A stretch of 64,000 bases of DNA from an uncultured Opitutales bacterium (lineage in GTDB: Bacteria > Verrucomicrobiota > Verrucomicrobiia > Opitutales > Seribacteraceae), in NCBI GenBank assembly GCA_943789375.1, contig CALSTX010000005.1, forward strand, positions 62,001 through 126,000, written 5' to 3'. Positions 1-9,641 of the stretch are shown one piece after another. The notes beneath the pieces are model-generated. The model was not told the DNA's origin. It saw only the letters and a list, made by a program, of their open reading frames with translations, and did no database searches. Position numbers and translations under genes: made by a program. Positions within the stretch are counted from its first letter, which is position 1. Each line of letters begins with the position of its first letter.

Positions 1-797
1 GTGCTGCGGGTTCAGATGCATTAGCCAAGGCTGTTGTTGATGCAAATGGAAATGTAGTTGGACTCAAAGTGGAAGACGCGGGTCAATACTTTTTTCAAGA
101 TGGCAACATCCCTCAAGACTTCCAAAAAGTTACAGTCCAAGTGGGGCAAGAAACACTAGAGGCAACGATATTATGGCAAGAAAACCCTAATGATCCGGGT
201 CCATACCGTATTGCGGGTTTTGAACTAATCGAGCCAGAAGAGCCAATTACAAGTCTTGCACCTACAGGACCCCGTGTCGGTGACACATTCTCATTTGCTA
301 CTGGATCTAAAACCTTTCTTGATCACCGCAACGAAAAAGGTGAGATTGTAAGTGTTTCTTACACGGGATCAGAAAATAATTCCAAATTTTATGTGGGTAA
401 AGAAAGTGCAATCACTTCATTTTTAAATTCTGCTGATGGTGGCACTGCTGAACTTGGAGATGTGGTCAATACTTTAGTTGAACTTCGAGATGGTTTAGCT
501 GAAGCTACGCCATCTTTCTATTCCCAAGAAGTTGAAGATTCTGAGAAAAAGCTCATCGAGCTTGAAGACAACATTATCGATAAGATGGGTGAACTTACCG
601 CTAGTATGGTTCGTATGGAAACAGTCAAAGCTCATGATGAAGATTACTTCATGCAACTCGATCAAAGAATATCACGTGACTTAGATATTGATCTTTCCGA
701 GACGATCATGAGGCTTTCTCGTGTGTCCACAGCTTATCAAGCAGCTATGCAAGTAGGAGCACAACTGCTTAATACATCCTTACTGAATTACCTGTAA
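1..797 (+). CDS. flgL: Flagellar hook-associated protein 3 (FlgL), C-terminal part
   Basis: The frame is open from base 3, so the gene starts before the window; the GTG at 69 is only an internal codon. About 264 residues are visible. They end in the long amphipathic helix typical of the flagellin/FlgL family (SRVSTAYQAAMQVGAQLL followed by a short hydrophobic tail), preceded by a helical stretch with regularly spaced hydrophobics. FlgL forms the junction between flagellar hook and filament outside the cell. fliW and csrA follow at once, which is the usual order flgL-fliW-csrA and supports FlgL over flagellin itself. Function is inferred from family and context. Confidence 0.85.
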   Translation, partial: AAGSDALAKAVVDANGNVVGLKVEDAGQYFFQDGNIPQDFQKVTVQVGQETLEATILWQENPNDPGPYRIAGFELIEPEEPITSLAPTGPRVGDTFSFATGSKTFLDHRNEKGEIVSVSYTGSENNSKFYVGKESAITSFLNSADGGTAELGDVVNTLVELRDGLAEATPSFYSQEVEDSEKKLIELEDNIIDKMGELTASMVRMETVKAHDEDYFMQLDQRISRDLDIDLSETIMRLSRVSTAYQAAMQVGAQLLNTSLLNYL

Positions 798-809
798 GTT
801 ATTTAGCCT

Positions 810-1265
810 ATGAAACTTAACCTAGGGGAAGATTCCAATAATCCGGAGATTGATGCTTCTATAAGTCAAAACAAGATTTCCTTACCGCAAGGACTGTTTG
901 GTTTTTCTCAGATCCGAGCAATGGAACTCATGTTTGATAAGGAAGAGTTACCTTTTATGTGGTTGAGGGAAGAAAAAGAAGATGGTTTGGCTTTTGTTGT
1001 CCTTGAACCTGGCGGAGTTCTTCCTGATTACTCTGTCGAAATTGCAGATACAGACATTAAGATACTTGGAATCACTGGACCTGAGGATACGATGATTTTA
1101 AACATCGTCACCTTGCTTCCTGAGCAAGCTAATAAAATTTCCCTTAATCTTGTCGGTCCCATTATTGTCAATCGTAAGACATTAACCGGCAAACAATGTA
1201 TCATCAATAATCATGAAGATTATTCTGCCCGCCACATCCTAGATGTTGGCGGTGAAGGTCTCTAA
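810..1265 (+). CDS. fliW: Flagellar assembly factor FliW
   Basis: A 151-residue protein of the usual FliW length, with the conserved early block [18 protein letters not shown] and the later segment [22 protein letters not shown] that matches the family core. FliW binds flagellin and also binds and inhibits CsrA, so flagellin translation is tied to secretion. It begins 12 bases after the flgL stop and ends 17 bases before csrA, so the three are probably one transcript. No Shine-Dalgarno sequence precedes the ATG. Confidence 0.93.
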   Translation: MKLNLGEDSNNPEIDASISQNKISLPQGLFGFSQIRAMELMFDKEELPFMWLREEKEDGLAFVVLEPGGVLPDYSVEIADTDIKILGITGPEDTMILNIVTLLPEQANKISLNLVGPIIVNRKTLTGKQCIINNHEDYSARHILDVGGEGL

Positions 1266-1282
1266 TTTTAAAAATTGAGACC

Positions 1283-1585
1283 ATGTTGATTTTATCTCGA
1301 AAAGTAGAGCAAGGTATAAAAATTGGTGATGAAATTGAAATTTCTATCACCAAAATTGAGGGGGATTCCGTTAAGATTGGGATTTCAGCCCCCCGATCCA
1401 TTTCAATCTTTCGGAGAGAGATTTTAGAGGAGATGCAATCATCCAACCAGGAGGCAGCTGTTTCGGGTATACCGAAGCAAAGTGGTCTCCTTAAAAGCAC
1501 CCTGGCTGCTGGTTCCGCTAAGAAACTGATCGAGCAATTTAAAGCCAAAAAGGTTGCTTCTAACGAAAAAAAAATTGAAAAGTAA
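1283..1585 (+). CDS. csrA: Carbon storage regulator CsrA with C-terminal extension
   Basis: The first ~60 residues are a standard Csr[21 protein letters not shown] at the start, then the [21 protein letters not shown] strand and RNA-contacting region. CsrA is a dimeric RNA-binding repressor that blocks translation by binding GGA motifs. At 100 residues the protein is longer than the usual 60-75; the extra ~35 residues are Ser/Ala/Lys-rich and end in a very basic stretch. Together with the adjacent fliW it should form the FliW-CsrA-flagellin feedback switch. The role of the tail is unknown. Confidence 0.93.
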   Translation: MLILSRKVEQGIKIGDEIEISITKIEGDSVKIGISAPRSISIFRREILEEMQSSNQEAAVSGIPKQSGLLKSTLAAGSAKKLIEQFKAKKVASNEKKIEK

Positions 1586-1624
1586 GGCTTAGTTTTTCTA
1601 TTTTATTACTTCCTTCCTAGCACC

Positions 1625-2863
1625 ATGGCCATTTTTAAACCTTTTAGAGCATTACGCCCAGATCCAAAATACGCAAAAGATGTCGCATCGCGTCCCTATG
1701 ACGTATTGAATGCCCGAGAGGCAAGAGAGGAAGCAGACGGTAACAAGTATTCTTTTCTACGGGTCATAAAACCTGAACTGGAATTATCAGACGATATCGA
1801 CCCATATGGGGCTGATGTTTATGAGCAAGGTTTAAAGAATTTAAATCTTTTGCGTTCAGAAAACATTCTTCAGCGAGATGATAAACCTTCGTTTTACATC
1901 TACAGGCTGACGATGAATGACCGGGAGCAGACAGGCATAGTGGGATGCTGTAATTATCAAGAATACTTTGATGGTCATATAAAAAAGCATGAACTTACCC
2001 GCACGGCCAAAGAAAATGACCGGGTAAGGCATGTGGAAACCCAAAATGCGAATGCAGAACCCGTTTTCTTCTCTTACCGCGGACTGGATTCAATTAACCA
2101 AGTTATTGCTGATACCATCCAATCAAATCCCATCTATGATTTTGTGGCAGATGATGGTGTTAGGCATGAGCTTTGGATCGTTGACAATCATGAGTCTATA
2201 GCCTCGATAGAATCTGAGTTTGAGACCATTCCAGACCTTTATGTAGCAGATGGCCATCACCGTACGGCGGCAGCGGCAAGGGTGGGGCAACAAAAAAAAG
2301 CACAAAACCCGGCCCATGACGGCACCGAAGAATATAATTTCTTTATGGCGGTTTTATTCTCTGATGATCAATTAAAGATTTTTGATTACAATCGGGTGGT
2401 GAAAGACCTTGACGGGCAAACCAAGGAAGAATTTCAAGCGAAGCTTACAGAAATTTTTGAGATGTCTGAATTGACTACTGCAAAAAGTCCATCGGCTAAA
2501 GGATCCTTTTCCATGTATCTTGATTCCAAGTGGTATAAGTTAACACCTAGAAAAATAATTTCTTCAAACAACCCGAAAGATAATCTTGATGTATCTTTTT
2601 TATCAGAAAAAGTTCTCGACCCCATTCTTGGAATCAAGGATCTAAGGAAAGATACCAGAATTGATTTTGTCGGCGGTATCCGTGGCCTAGAGGAATTGGA
2701 AAGAAGGGTGAATTCTGGAGAAATGAAGGTAGCCTTTGCCCTTTATCCTGTATCTATGGCTGAGCTTCTTGCCATTGCAGATGCGGGGGAAATTATGCCC
2801 CCAAAAACAACCTGGTTTGAACCAAAATTAAGAAGCGGTTTATTCATTCACGAACTTGAGTAA
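1625..2863 (+). CDS. DUF1015 family protein (SerK-like)
   Basis: A 412-residue soluble protein typical of DUF1015: the N-terminal block IFKPFRALRPDP and SRPYDVLNAREA, the central motif YVADGHHRTAAAARV near residue 205, and a C-terminal PPKTTWFEPKLRSGLF. Some members of the family are free-serine kinases using ADP or ATP; others are uncharacterised. It stands 39 bases after csrA and 63 bases before a glycosyltransferase, so operon membership is unclear. The family call is firm; the serine kinase activity is only possible. Confidence 0.85.
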   Translation: MAIFKPFRALRPDPKYAKDVASRPYDVLNAREAREEADGNKYSFLRVIKPELELSDDIDPYGADVYEQGLKNLNLLRSENILQRDDKPSFYIYRLTMNDREQTGIVGCCNYQEYFDGHIKKHELTRTAKENDRVRHVETQNANAEPVFFSYRGLDSINQVIADTIQSNPIYDFVADDGVRHELWIVDNHESIASIESEFETIPDLYVADGHHRTAAAARVGQQKKAQNPAHDGTEEYNFFMAVLFSDDQLKIFDYNRVVKDLDGQTKEEFQAKLTEIFEMSELTTAKSPSAKGSFSMYLDSKWYKLTPRKIISSNNPKDNLDVSFLSEKVLDPILGIKDLRKDTRIDFVGGIRGLEELERRVNSGEMKVAFALYPVSMAELLAIADAGEIMPPKTTWFEPKLRSGLFIHELE

Positions 2864-2926
2864 TTCAGGGTATCAAGGGCTGTAAGGATTGATTTATAGC
2901 AACTGCCTACTTGACTCCAAGCAACC

Positions 2927-4036
2927 ATGAAACTGCTCATTCTTAGTGCCTCGACCGGAGGAGGGCATGACATGAGAGCCTTTGCTCTTAAACACTGGTG
3001 GAAAGAACTTGGGTTAGTAGCTGAAGTATACCACCCTTTAGAATCAGCGTCGGCTCTCTACAGATTTGGTACTGAACTATATAATTTTATTCAAAAAAAA
3101 GCTCCTTGGGCCCATCAATATTATTTTTGGTTTCTTGAGCATGCCAACCTTCATCGTGGCACAAAGACCTTAATTGGGAAAAGAAAGTTTCACGACTTCT
3201 TAGTGAAATTTAAGCCGAACATTATTGTCAGTGTGCATGCTCATCTTAATCATGCATACCTTGAGATAGCCCAAACCCATAACCCTGATCTTAAGTTTGT
3301 TATATACTGCGGTGAATTCGCAGACGGCGATGGATTTAGTAGGCACTGGGTCAACCCGAAGGCTGATTTATTTACAGGTCCTTTTGGATCTACATGCTCA
3401 GCTGCTGAAAAATATGGGATGCCGAAATCAAAAATAAAAACGGGAGGATTACTCCTCCGGAAAGCTTTCTATGAAAATAATAATTTCGAAAAGGCTGATG
3501 AACTTTTAAAATCTATGGGTATTAACCCAAGTGAGAAATATATTTTGTTAGGTACAGGGGCTAACGGGACAAATAACCACCACCTTATTTACAAGGGATT
3601 GGTAGCTTCACCCAAGTCCCACGGCTATAATCAAGTTGTCGCACTTTGCGGAAAAAACGATTCAACCTTAAAGCAATTACGCGAGCATGAGGGTGAAAAC
3701 AAAATTAAACTTATTGCACTGCCTGTAGTTAATGAAGAGAGAATGGCTGCACTGCTGTCTAAGGCCTCTTGCCTTGTAGCTCGCCCTGGGGCAGGATTAA
3801 GTGCGGAAGCAATAGCGATGGGGACTCCTGTGATTTTTAATCTTTGTGGTGGAGTTATGCCACAGGAAACAAATAACCTGAACTATTGGATCCTTAAAAA
3901 AGGGAATTACTTGAGCATCCAGTCACCACAGGACCTGCCATTATTGCTTTTAGAAGAAATGCCTTCTTTACGGGAAGTATTGCCCAGACAACCACCCTTG
4001 ATTGAAATACTTCAGAGCCTTGCGAAAGATGATTGA
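2927..4036 (+). CDS. MGDG-synthase/MurG-like glycosyltransferase (GT28 type)
   Basis: 369 residues with the two-domain layout of GT28 glycosyltransferases. The N-terminus MKLLILSASTGGGHDMRAFA matches the MGDG synthase N-terminal domain, where the GGGH turn contacts the acceptor or membrane. The C-terminal half carries the nucleotide-sugar signature ARPGAGLSAEAIAMGTPVIF. Such enzymes transfer galactose, glucose or GlcNAc to diacylglycerol or a lipid carrier at the inner membrane face. Its stop overlaps the next gene by 8 bases, so it is translationally coupled to an unknown protein and a class III aminotransferase. The actual sugar and acceptor cannot be told. Confidence 0.8.
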   Translation: MKLLILSASTGGGHDMRAFALKHWWKELGLVAEVYHPLESASALYRFGTELYNFIQKKAPWAHQYYFWFLEHANLHRGTKTLIGKRKFHDFLVKFKPNIIVSVHAHLNHAYLEIAQTHNPDLKFVIYCGEFADGDGFSRHWVNPKADLFTGPFGSTCSAAEKYGMPKSKIKTGGLLLRKAFYENNNFEKADELLKSMGINPSEKYILLGTGANGTNNHHLIYKGLVASPKSHGYNQVVALCGKNDSTLKQLREHEGENKIKLIALPVVNEERMAALLSKASCLVARPGAGLSAEAIAMGTPVIFNLCGGVMPQETNNLNYWILKKGNYLSIQSPQDLPLLLLEEMPSLREVLPRQPPLIEILQSLAKDD

Positions 4037-4736
4037 TGTCCCAGCTAAAGAACAGCTTTCCGCATGGGCAGTAGCTCGTTCCTTAGAGACCGTAAGCATT
4101 GAGCTTCAAAAGTATATGCCAGCAGTGCAACTGCTTTCTGCTCGTATTATAACAAATTCAACAATTGGTCTGACCTTTGGTAATGAAATCGTCTTTACCA
4201 ACCAAAATTTATTACATTCTGCGAAAAATGGATTCGCTATTCCCAAAATTATTCCTCTTTGCCGTAATCCAATGATTAGCTTTCGTGGCATAAAAACTCT
4301 TTTTGAAATAAAAAAGTTATACAATGGAAACTTGGACCGAAAGAAAGTGAACATCCTGTTTAGAGCCGGGCTGGAGGCAACCTCCTGCTATCTAAATTAT
4401 CACCCCGATGCCAAAAAATTAATGAACAATGAAGAGGGTACTATCGACTTTTATCTGGAAGAAACTTATTTTCTAGGGAGAATTTCTAAATTAAAAAATT
4501 CTCAATGGACATGTAATTCTGCAAATTCCCATGAAGATTCATCCGTCATCTTGAATTTCAAAGACTTAAAATCAGCTATTCGGGGAACTCGTGGGCAGAT
4601 TAACCCACTTGCGGATCCTGCACTCGGTAATATAAAAGTGCGTGGAAGAATTCCTTTGCTCGATAAATTTGGATTTGTGGCTAGGTTGACATCCCGTGAA
4701 GTTCCTTCCCCTTTAGATCAAACTCATGCTAGATAA
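4029..4736 (+). CDS. Unknown protein in glycosyltransferase-aminotransferase cassette
   Basis: I do not recognise this 235-residue protein. An upstream in-frame TTG at 4002 would add 9 residues, but the ATG at 4029 is preferred because it gives an ATGATTGA overlap with the glycosyltransferase stop. No signal peptide or membrane span is visible. The last ~60 residues (FKDLKSAIRGTRGQINPLAD, then GNIKVRGRIPLLDKFGF) weakly recall an SCP-2-like lipid-binding fold with an alternating hydrophobic end; this is a guess. It overlaps the following aminotransferase by 11 bases, so the three proteins probably act together. Confidence 0.6.
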   Translation: MIDVPAKEQLSAWAVARSLETVSIELQKYMPAVQLLSARIITNSTIGLTFGNEIVFTNQNLLHSAKNGFAIPKIIPLCRNPMISFRGIKTLFEIKKLYNGNLDRKKVNILFRAGLEATSCYLNYHPDAKKLMNNEEGTIDFYLEETYFLGRISKLKNSQWTCNSANSHEDSSVILNFKDLKSAIRGTRGQINPLADPALGNIKVRGRIPLLDKFGFVARLTSREVPSPLDQTHAR

Positions 4737-5934
4737 CTCCATAAATATATTTAAAAGAGCCGAGAAAGTTATCCCCGGGGGTATTTACGGCCATGTTGCT
4801 CCGGCGGCTGGATTACCCGATAGCTTTCCACATTATTGTGATAAAGCAACGGGTCATACTTTTGTGGATGTGGATGGTAAGGAGTGGATGGATTTTATGT
4901 GTGGGTTTGGGACGATTCTCCACGGTTACTCCAATCAAGAAATTGAAGACGCTGCCAACGAACAAAGAGAAAAGGGTGCCGTCTTTAATCAACCATCAGA
5001 AAAAATGGTTGAACTGGCTGAGATACTTGTGGATAGGATAAATTTTGCCGATTGGGCCGTATTTGCCAAAAATGGATCTGATCTTACAACTTGGGCAATC
5101 CGAGTTGCTAGACAATTTACCCAACGCCCTTACATCGTAAAAGCTAAAGGTGCATACCATGGCGTCGACGCCTGGTGTGACCCAGGAATGGGTGGCCGAA
5201 TCCCCTCAGACAGGCAGGATATTTTAGAGTTTGAATGGAACAAGACTGACCAGCTTCAATCGATATTCAAAAAACATGGAAATAAAATTGCAGGAGTTAT
5301 TTTAACCCCTTACCACCACCCCGCATTTGCCAAATCCGTGATGCCTCATCCCACTTTTTGGTCAGAAGTAAGTGAGCTATGCGAAAAAGCAGGTTCCTTA
5401 CTTATTTTAGACGATGTAAGAGCAGGGGGAAGGCTTCATGATAATGGCTCCCATTGTTTTTTTAATTTCGTGCCTGATCTAGCTGTTTATTCAAAAGCTC
5501 TGGGGAATGGCTATGCAATTTCTGCGTGTGTGGGAAAACAGAAGCAAAAAGCAGCATCTTCAGAGGTTTTTCTCACTGGAAGCTGCTGGAATGATGCGGT
5601 AGCTATGGCCGCTTCCATAGCTTCCTTATCGATATCAAAAAGAGATCAAGTCGCAGAGGAAGTTTTAGCCAAAGGAACTTATTTTTGCTCCAAGCTTACA
5701 GATGTCGCAAAGAGCTTCGATATCCCACTTTCCATGACGGGGCCTACATCAATGCCATATCCCTTTATTGAGAACGATGATAATTTATTTAAGATTCAAG
5801 AATTTTGTAGGCTTTGTGCAGGGGAAGGTCTGTACTTTCATCCACACCATAACTGGTTTATTAGTAATTCTCACTCATATGAATCTCTTGATTTAGCTAT
5901 CGAAAGAACTTCCAGAGCCTTAGAGAAACTGTAG
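4726..5934 (+). CDS. Class III PLP aminotransferase (glutamate-1-semialdehyde aminomutase-like)
   Basis: 402 residues with the class III fold: VIPGGIYGHVAPA near the start, the cofactor aspartate in SLLILDDVRAGGR, and the PLP-binding lysine in VYSKALGNGYAISA. It most resembles glutamate-1-semialdehyde aminomutase and sugar or polyketide-associated relatives. The start lies inside the end of the preceding unknown gene. Placement after a lipid or sugar glycosyltransferase argues for a tailoring aminotransferase rather than the tetrapyrrole enzyme HemL, but substrate specificity cannot be read from sequence alone. Confidence 0.8.
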   Translation: MLDNSINIFKRAEKVIPGGIYGHVAPAAGLPDSFPHYCDKATGHTFVDVDGKEWMDFMCGFGTILHGYSNQEIEDAANEQREKGAVFNQPSEKMVELAEILVDRINFADWAVFAKNGSDLTTWAIRVARQFTQRPYIVKAKGAYHGVDAWCDPGMGGRIPSDRQDILEFEWNKTDQLQSIFKKHGNKIAGVILTPYHHPAFAKSVMPHPTFWSEVSELCEKAGSLLILDDVRAGGRLHDNGSHCFFNFVPDLAVYSKALGNGYAISACVGKQKQKAASSEVFLTGSCWNDAVAMAASIASLSISKRDQVAEEVLAKGTYFCSKLTDVAKSFDIPLSMTGPTSMPYPFIENDDNLFKIQEFCRLCAGEGLYFHPHHNWFISNSHSYESLDLAIERTSRALEKL

Positions 5935-5948
5935 GCTAAAATGGATAA

Positions 5949-7545
5949 TTAATTACCACGAGTCAGGATTTTACTCATTGAAAAATCTTCAGATGGGCTA
6001 CATTCCAAAATTGCATCCTCTAAAACATAGGTAATTCTCTTTAACGCCCGTACCGCGTACAACAAAGTTTCTTCATCTGCAAAGTAGGGTCGAAGCCTAG
6101 GCATTACGACAAATGCAAAGTCTCCAAGAAAGGATGCAAGTTCAGAATCATTACATATATCCTGCAGTATCTCGTTTGCTGGATTACCTTTTTCGCATCT
6201 ATTAACGAAATCCCATATTTGGTCGCAATAGGAAACAAGAAGTGAAAGAACTAGTTCCAATCCTCTTCCAGTTACTTGTTTTTTAAGTTCGATCTGTTCT
6301 TCTTTCGCCTCAAAAGGCTCAATGTTATCACTTACAGCTTTAATTAACTCAACACCATCATCCGGGTGAACAAGGGTAGTTCCATCTAAAACCGCACCTC
6401 GATCCGTGAAGTTGAAAATAGGGCACCTCAAAGAAATTTCAGAAATTATTTTGCGGTCTCTTGCCAGTAAGACAAAAAATGAGTCTTTACTGTTTTTTGA
6501 AAATTCACGGGTATATGATGGTAGTGTTCGGCGTGAACTTGAATGTGCTGCCTCCCTGAATTCTTAGCATACCGATCGCTTTCGTGGACGCCTGATGATA
6601 GGTCCATCCCAATTGTAATAATTAAGGAAGGACGCAGGAAACTTGCAAATGCAAGGGCAGTTAGACCAGCATTGTTTGCTGCCAATATATTTGTTTTACT
6701 AACACCTTTTTTAGCAAGAAAATCCTCAGCTAACACACGACCAGAAATATATCTCGCTGGCTCCCTCCATTGTTCAGCTCAACTGCTGTGAGATTGAGAG
6801 GACAGGATTGCAATGCAGGGTGAAAACCCTCCCGAGCAACTCTCAAAGGACTTATAAGGATCCATACTGATAACGAAATCTGGGGTTAGATTAGCAACTT
6901 CTAGAGCTCTCATTGAACTATCACAGGTCACAATGATTAGTCTAAGAAATCCTTTTTTTTTAATCGGAAAAGTCACATCAAGTGATGGACCAGCACCAAC
7001 AACTAATACAAAAGAATTCCTTCCAAGACCGGACCACTCCGAAGGTACACCTGACAATAAATATCCGGGTAAATTCTTAAAAACTTGATACTGATGTTCA
7101 AAACCAGTGGCATATCTTGTTCTTCTATCCCGTGCAGTCGCTTCAATTTTTGAAATAACCAAGGCAAGGACTGCATTATAAAGAGAAGAATTAGAAACGG
7201 ATGAACTTACCTTGACGACAGGTAAATGATGGTAAGCAAGAGCGATGAAATCGGTTATTTTTTTGCTTAAAATTGAAGTAGCAGTGTGTGAGTCTACAAG
7301 CTCAATACATGAAGCATGTAGGGACTTTTATAACTTATATTTTCACAGCACCAAAATATACCACCTGCATGATGCTCTGTTTCTCAAATAATGACATCTT
7401 TTGGTACTTCTCCAATTATGATTGCGAGCTTAGCGTTGGGTTCACCAACAGTTGATATCCATGTTGAGGACATTCCAACGAAATAGCAAAGTGCTAAAGA
7501 CTCTGCCAATCTTTTAAATAAAAAAGATAACTCTTTCTTTCGAAT
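5949..7545 (-). pseudogene. Broken DUF115 / Maf-like flagellin glycosyltransferase
   Basis: Read 7545 to 5949 on the minus strand. The central part carries the DUF115 (MptE/Maf-like) motifs VLVVGAGPSLD, TCDSSMRALEVANLTPDFVI and, further on, NNAGLTALAFASFLRPSLII with GMDLSSG; the end has PIFNFTDRGAVLDGTTL. The frame is interrupted by in-frame TGA codons at 7384-7386 and 6779-6781, by a frame change near 7335, and by a one-base shift near 6447 at an A-run. No convincing start codon is found. Maf proteins add nonulosonic acids to flagellin, which fits the neighbouring pseB, pseI and flagellar genes. The 400 bases between 7163 and 7582 hold only its N-terminal remnant. Confidence 0.75.
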
Positions 7546-7581
7546 CGACTCGCATATTTAAAGTCTACATGATTGAAAATA

Positions 7582-8568
7582 ATGTTTGATGGAAAGTCCA
7601 TATTAGTCACGGGTGGAACTGGTTCTTTCGGTAAAGAATTTGTTCGGGCAGCATTGGCCAAGTACCAGCTGAAGAAAATTATCATTTATTCTAGAGACGA
7701 GCTTAAGCAAAGTGAAATGCAGGCAAGCCAATTATTTAGTGATCCAGCGGTTCGCTTTTTCCTCGGTGATGTAAGAGATAGAGACCGCCTTGAACTTGCG
7801 ATGCGGGGAGTTGACTTTGTTGTGCATGCGGCCGCGTTAAAGCAAGTTCCTGCCGCAGAATATAATCCCCATGAATTTATAAAAACCAATGTAAATGGAG
7901 CAACAAATGTTGTAGAGGCAGCACTAAAAGCGGGAGTTAAAAAAGTATTAGCTCTCAGTACTGACAAAGCGGTCAATCCGGTTAACCTCTATGGTGCTAC
8001 TAAATTATGCTCAGATAAAGTCTTTATTGCGGCCAATAGTTACGGTGGAGGAGAGGGTACTATTTTTTCAGTGGTTCGCTATGGTAATGTTGTAGGGAGT
8101 AGGGGAAGCGTTGCACCAATTTTTGAAAAGCAAAGAGCAACCGGAAGCCTAACTATTACAAATCCGGAAATGACTCGTTTCTTGTTACCTATAAAGCAGG
8201 GTGTCGAGTTTGTTTTCAAATCATTAGAAGGCATGGTTGGCGGTGAACTTTTTATTCCCAAGATTCCGTCCTGCACTGTTGGAGAGATTGCCAAGCTGAT
8301 TGCTCCCAAATGCGAATGGGATGTGATCGGGTTAAGACCGGGTGAGAAAATGCACGAGACTTTAATACCCGAAGATGAATCCCGTAATGTTTTAGAATTT
8401 GATGATCACTTTGTTATCAAGCCCATTAAATCATTTTGGGGAAATAAAATTGGTATAATAGGCGGGAAAGAGTGCTGTGATGGATTTGTTTACGCTAGTA
8501 ATAAAAATTCTGAACACTGTACTGAGTCCTTGCTTAAGGACATGCTTCAGGATTTTATCCAAAGATAA
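7582..8568 (+). CDS. pseB: UDP-GlcNAc 4,6-dehydratase (inverting), PseB
   Basis: Extended SDR enzyme of about 328 residues. MFDGKSILVTGGTGSFGKEF holds the nucleotide-binding glycine motif; DVRDRDRLELAMRGVDFVVH and AALKQVPAAEYNP follow, then the catalytic region STDKAVNPVNLYGATK, where Lys replaces the usual Tyr-x3-Lys context as in PseB/FlaA1. It carries out the first step of pseudaminic acid synthesis, C5-epimerising 4,6-dehydration of UDP-GlcNAc. A TTG at 7573 is possible, but the ATG at 7582 matches the family N-terminus. pseI follows 19 bases on. The remaining pse genes are not in the window. Confidence 0.85.
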   Translation: MFDGKSILVTGGTGSFGKEFVRAALAKYQLKKIIIYSRDELKQSEMQASQLFSDPAVRFFLGDVRDRDRLELAMRGVDFVVHAAALKQVPAAEYNPHEFIKTNVNGATNVVEAALKAGVKKVLALSTDKAVNPVNLYGATKLCSDKVFIAANSYGGGEGTIFSVVRYGNVVGSRGSVAPIFEKQRATGSLTITNPEMTRFLLPIKQGVEFVFKSLEGMVGGELFIPKIPSCTVGEIAKLIAPKCEWDVIGLRPGEKMHETLIPEDESRNVLEFDDHFVIKPIKSFWGNKIGIIGGKECCDGFVYASNKNSEHCTESLLKDMLQDFIQR

Positions 8569-8587
8569 TTTTTTGCAAGGTTGAGTT

Positions 8588-9631
8588 ATGGAAATACCAG
8601 CCTTATCTCAAAAAGACTCTCGCCCTTTTATCGTAGCTGAGCTCTCTGGTAATCATGGTGGTTGTCTCAATCAAGCACTAATGCTTGTGGATGCTGCTGC
8701 AGATGCTGGTGCAGACGCAATTAAATTACAGACCTATAAGGCAGACACCATAACTGTTAATTCCAAATGCGATCGGTTTTTGTTACATGAAGGTCTATGG
8801 AAGGGAAAGTATCTCCACGAGCTTTATGAGAAAGCCATGACTCCCTGGGAATGGCACTCCCAGATAGCAAAACGGGCAAAAGAAAAAAATCTTATTTGTT
8901 TCAGTTCACCTTTTGACGAGTCAGCAGTAGCATTTCTGGAAAATGAAATAGACCCACCCATTTATAAAATTGCTTCTTTTGAACTTAATCATTTTCCCCT
9001 TTTAAAAAAGATTGGTAAGTTACGAAAACCTGTTCTGGCAAGTATCGGAGTGTCAAATGAAGAAGAAATCGATCTTGCTCTTAAAACACTAAAGCAAAGT
9101 GGATGCCCGGAAGTTATCCTTTTATACTGCATCAGTGAATACCCCGCTAAAATTGAAGATTTTGAGTTATCATCTCTTCCCTCAATTCAAGAAAAATTTG
9201 GCTGTAAAGTTGGGCTATCAGATCATTCACACGGTCATCTTATGGCGGTTGTAGCTACAGCACTTGGGGCATGTGTGATTGAGAAGCACCTGACTCTGGA
9301 CAAAGAAAGCACTTCAATTGACGGAGGGTTTTCCTTACTTCCAAATGAATTCAATGATCTGTGCAATGCGGTTAGGGATGCACATAAGGGAATGCAGATC
9401 AGCCCATCCAATTCGAAAAATAAGGGTAAGAAGCAAAAGGGCTCAAGGTTTAAAAGATCTATTCTTGTTTGTAAGAATGTAAGAGAGGGAGAATTGCTTA
9501 GTGAGCAAAATTTGCGTATTGCCAGACCGGGAGATGGCATGTGTCCAAGCAAATGGGATGAAGTGCTAAATAAATTTGCCTCAAGAAACTTAACAACTGG
9601 ACATCCATTGAGCGCAGAAGATATTGTGTAA
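8588..9631 (+). CDS. pseI: Pseudaminic acid synthase (NeuB family)
   Basis: 347 residues. The N-terminal TIM barrel has RPFIVAELSGNHGG, ADAIKLQTYKADTIT, CFSSPFDESAVAFLE and VGLSDHSHGHLMAVVA followed by IEKHLTLDKE, all NeuB/PseI hallmarks; the C-terminal ~60 residues (GSRFKRSILVCKNVREGELL) form the SAF antifreeze-like domain. It condenses a modified hexose with phosphoenolpyruvate to a nonulosonic acid. The TYKADT and HEGLWKGKYLHELY segments favour the pseudaminic over the sialic or legionaminic branch. It lies just after pseB and would supply the donor sugar for flagellin or surface glycan. Confidence 0.85.
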   Translation: MEIPALSQKDSRPFIVAELSGNHGGCLNQALMLVDAAADAGADAIKLQTYKADTITVNSKCDRFLLHEGLWKGKYLHELYEKAMTPWEWHSQIAKRAKEKNLICFSSPFDESAVAFLENEIDPPIYKIASFELNHFPLLKKIGKLRKPVLASIGVSNEEEIDLALKTLKQSGCPEVILLYCISEYPAKIEDFELSSLPSIQEKFGCKVGLSDHSHGHLMAVVATALGACVIEKHLTLDKESTSIDGGFSLLPNEFNDLCNAVRDAHKGMQISPSNSKNKGKKQKGSRFKRSILVCKNVREGELLSEQNLRIARPGDGMCPSKWDEVLNKFASRNLTTGHPLSAEDIV

Positions 9632-9641
9632 GACTCCACTT

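Noticed and set aside
4002..4028. TTG start of the unknown cassette gene at 4002
   Set aside because: It adds nine residues over the glycosyltransferase end; the ATG at 4029 gives the usual short overlap.
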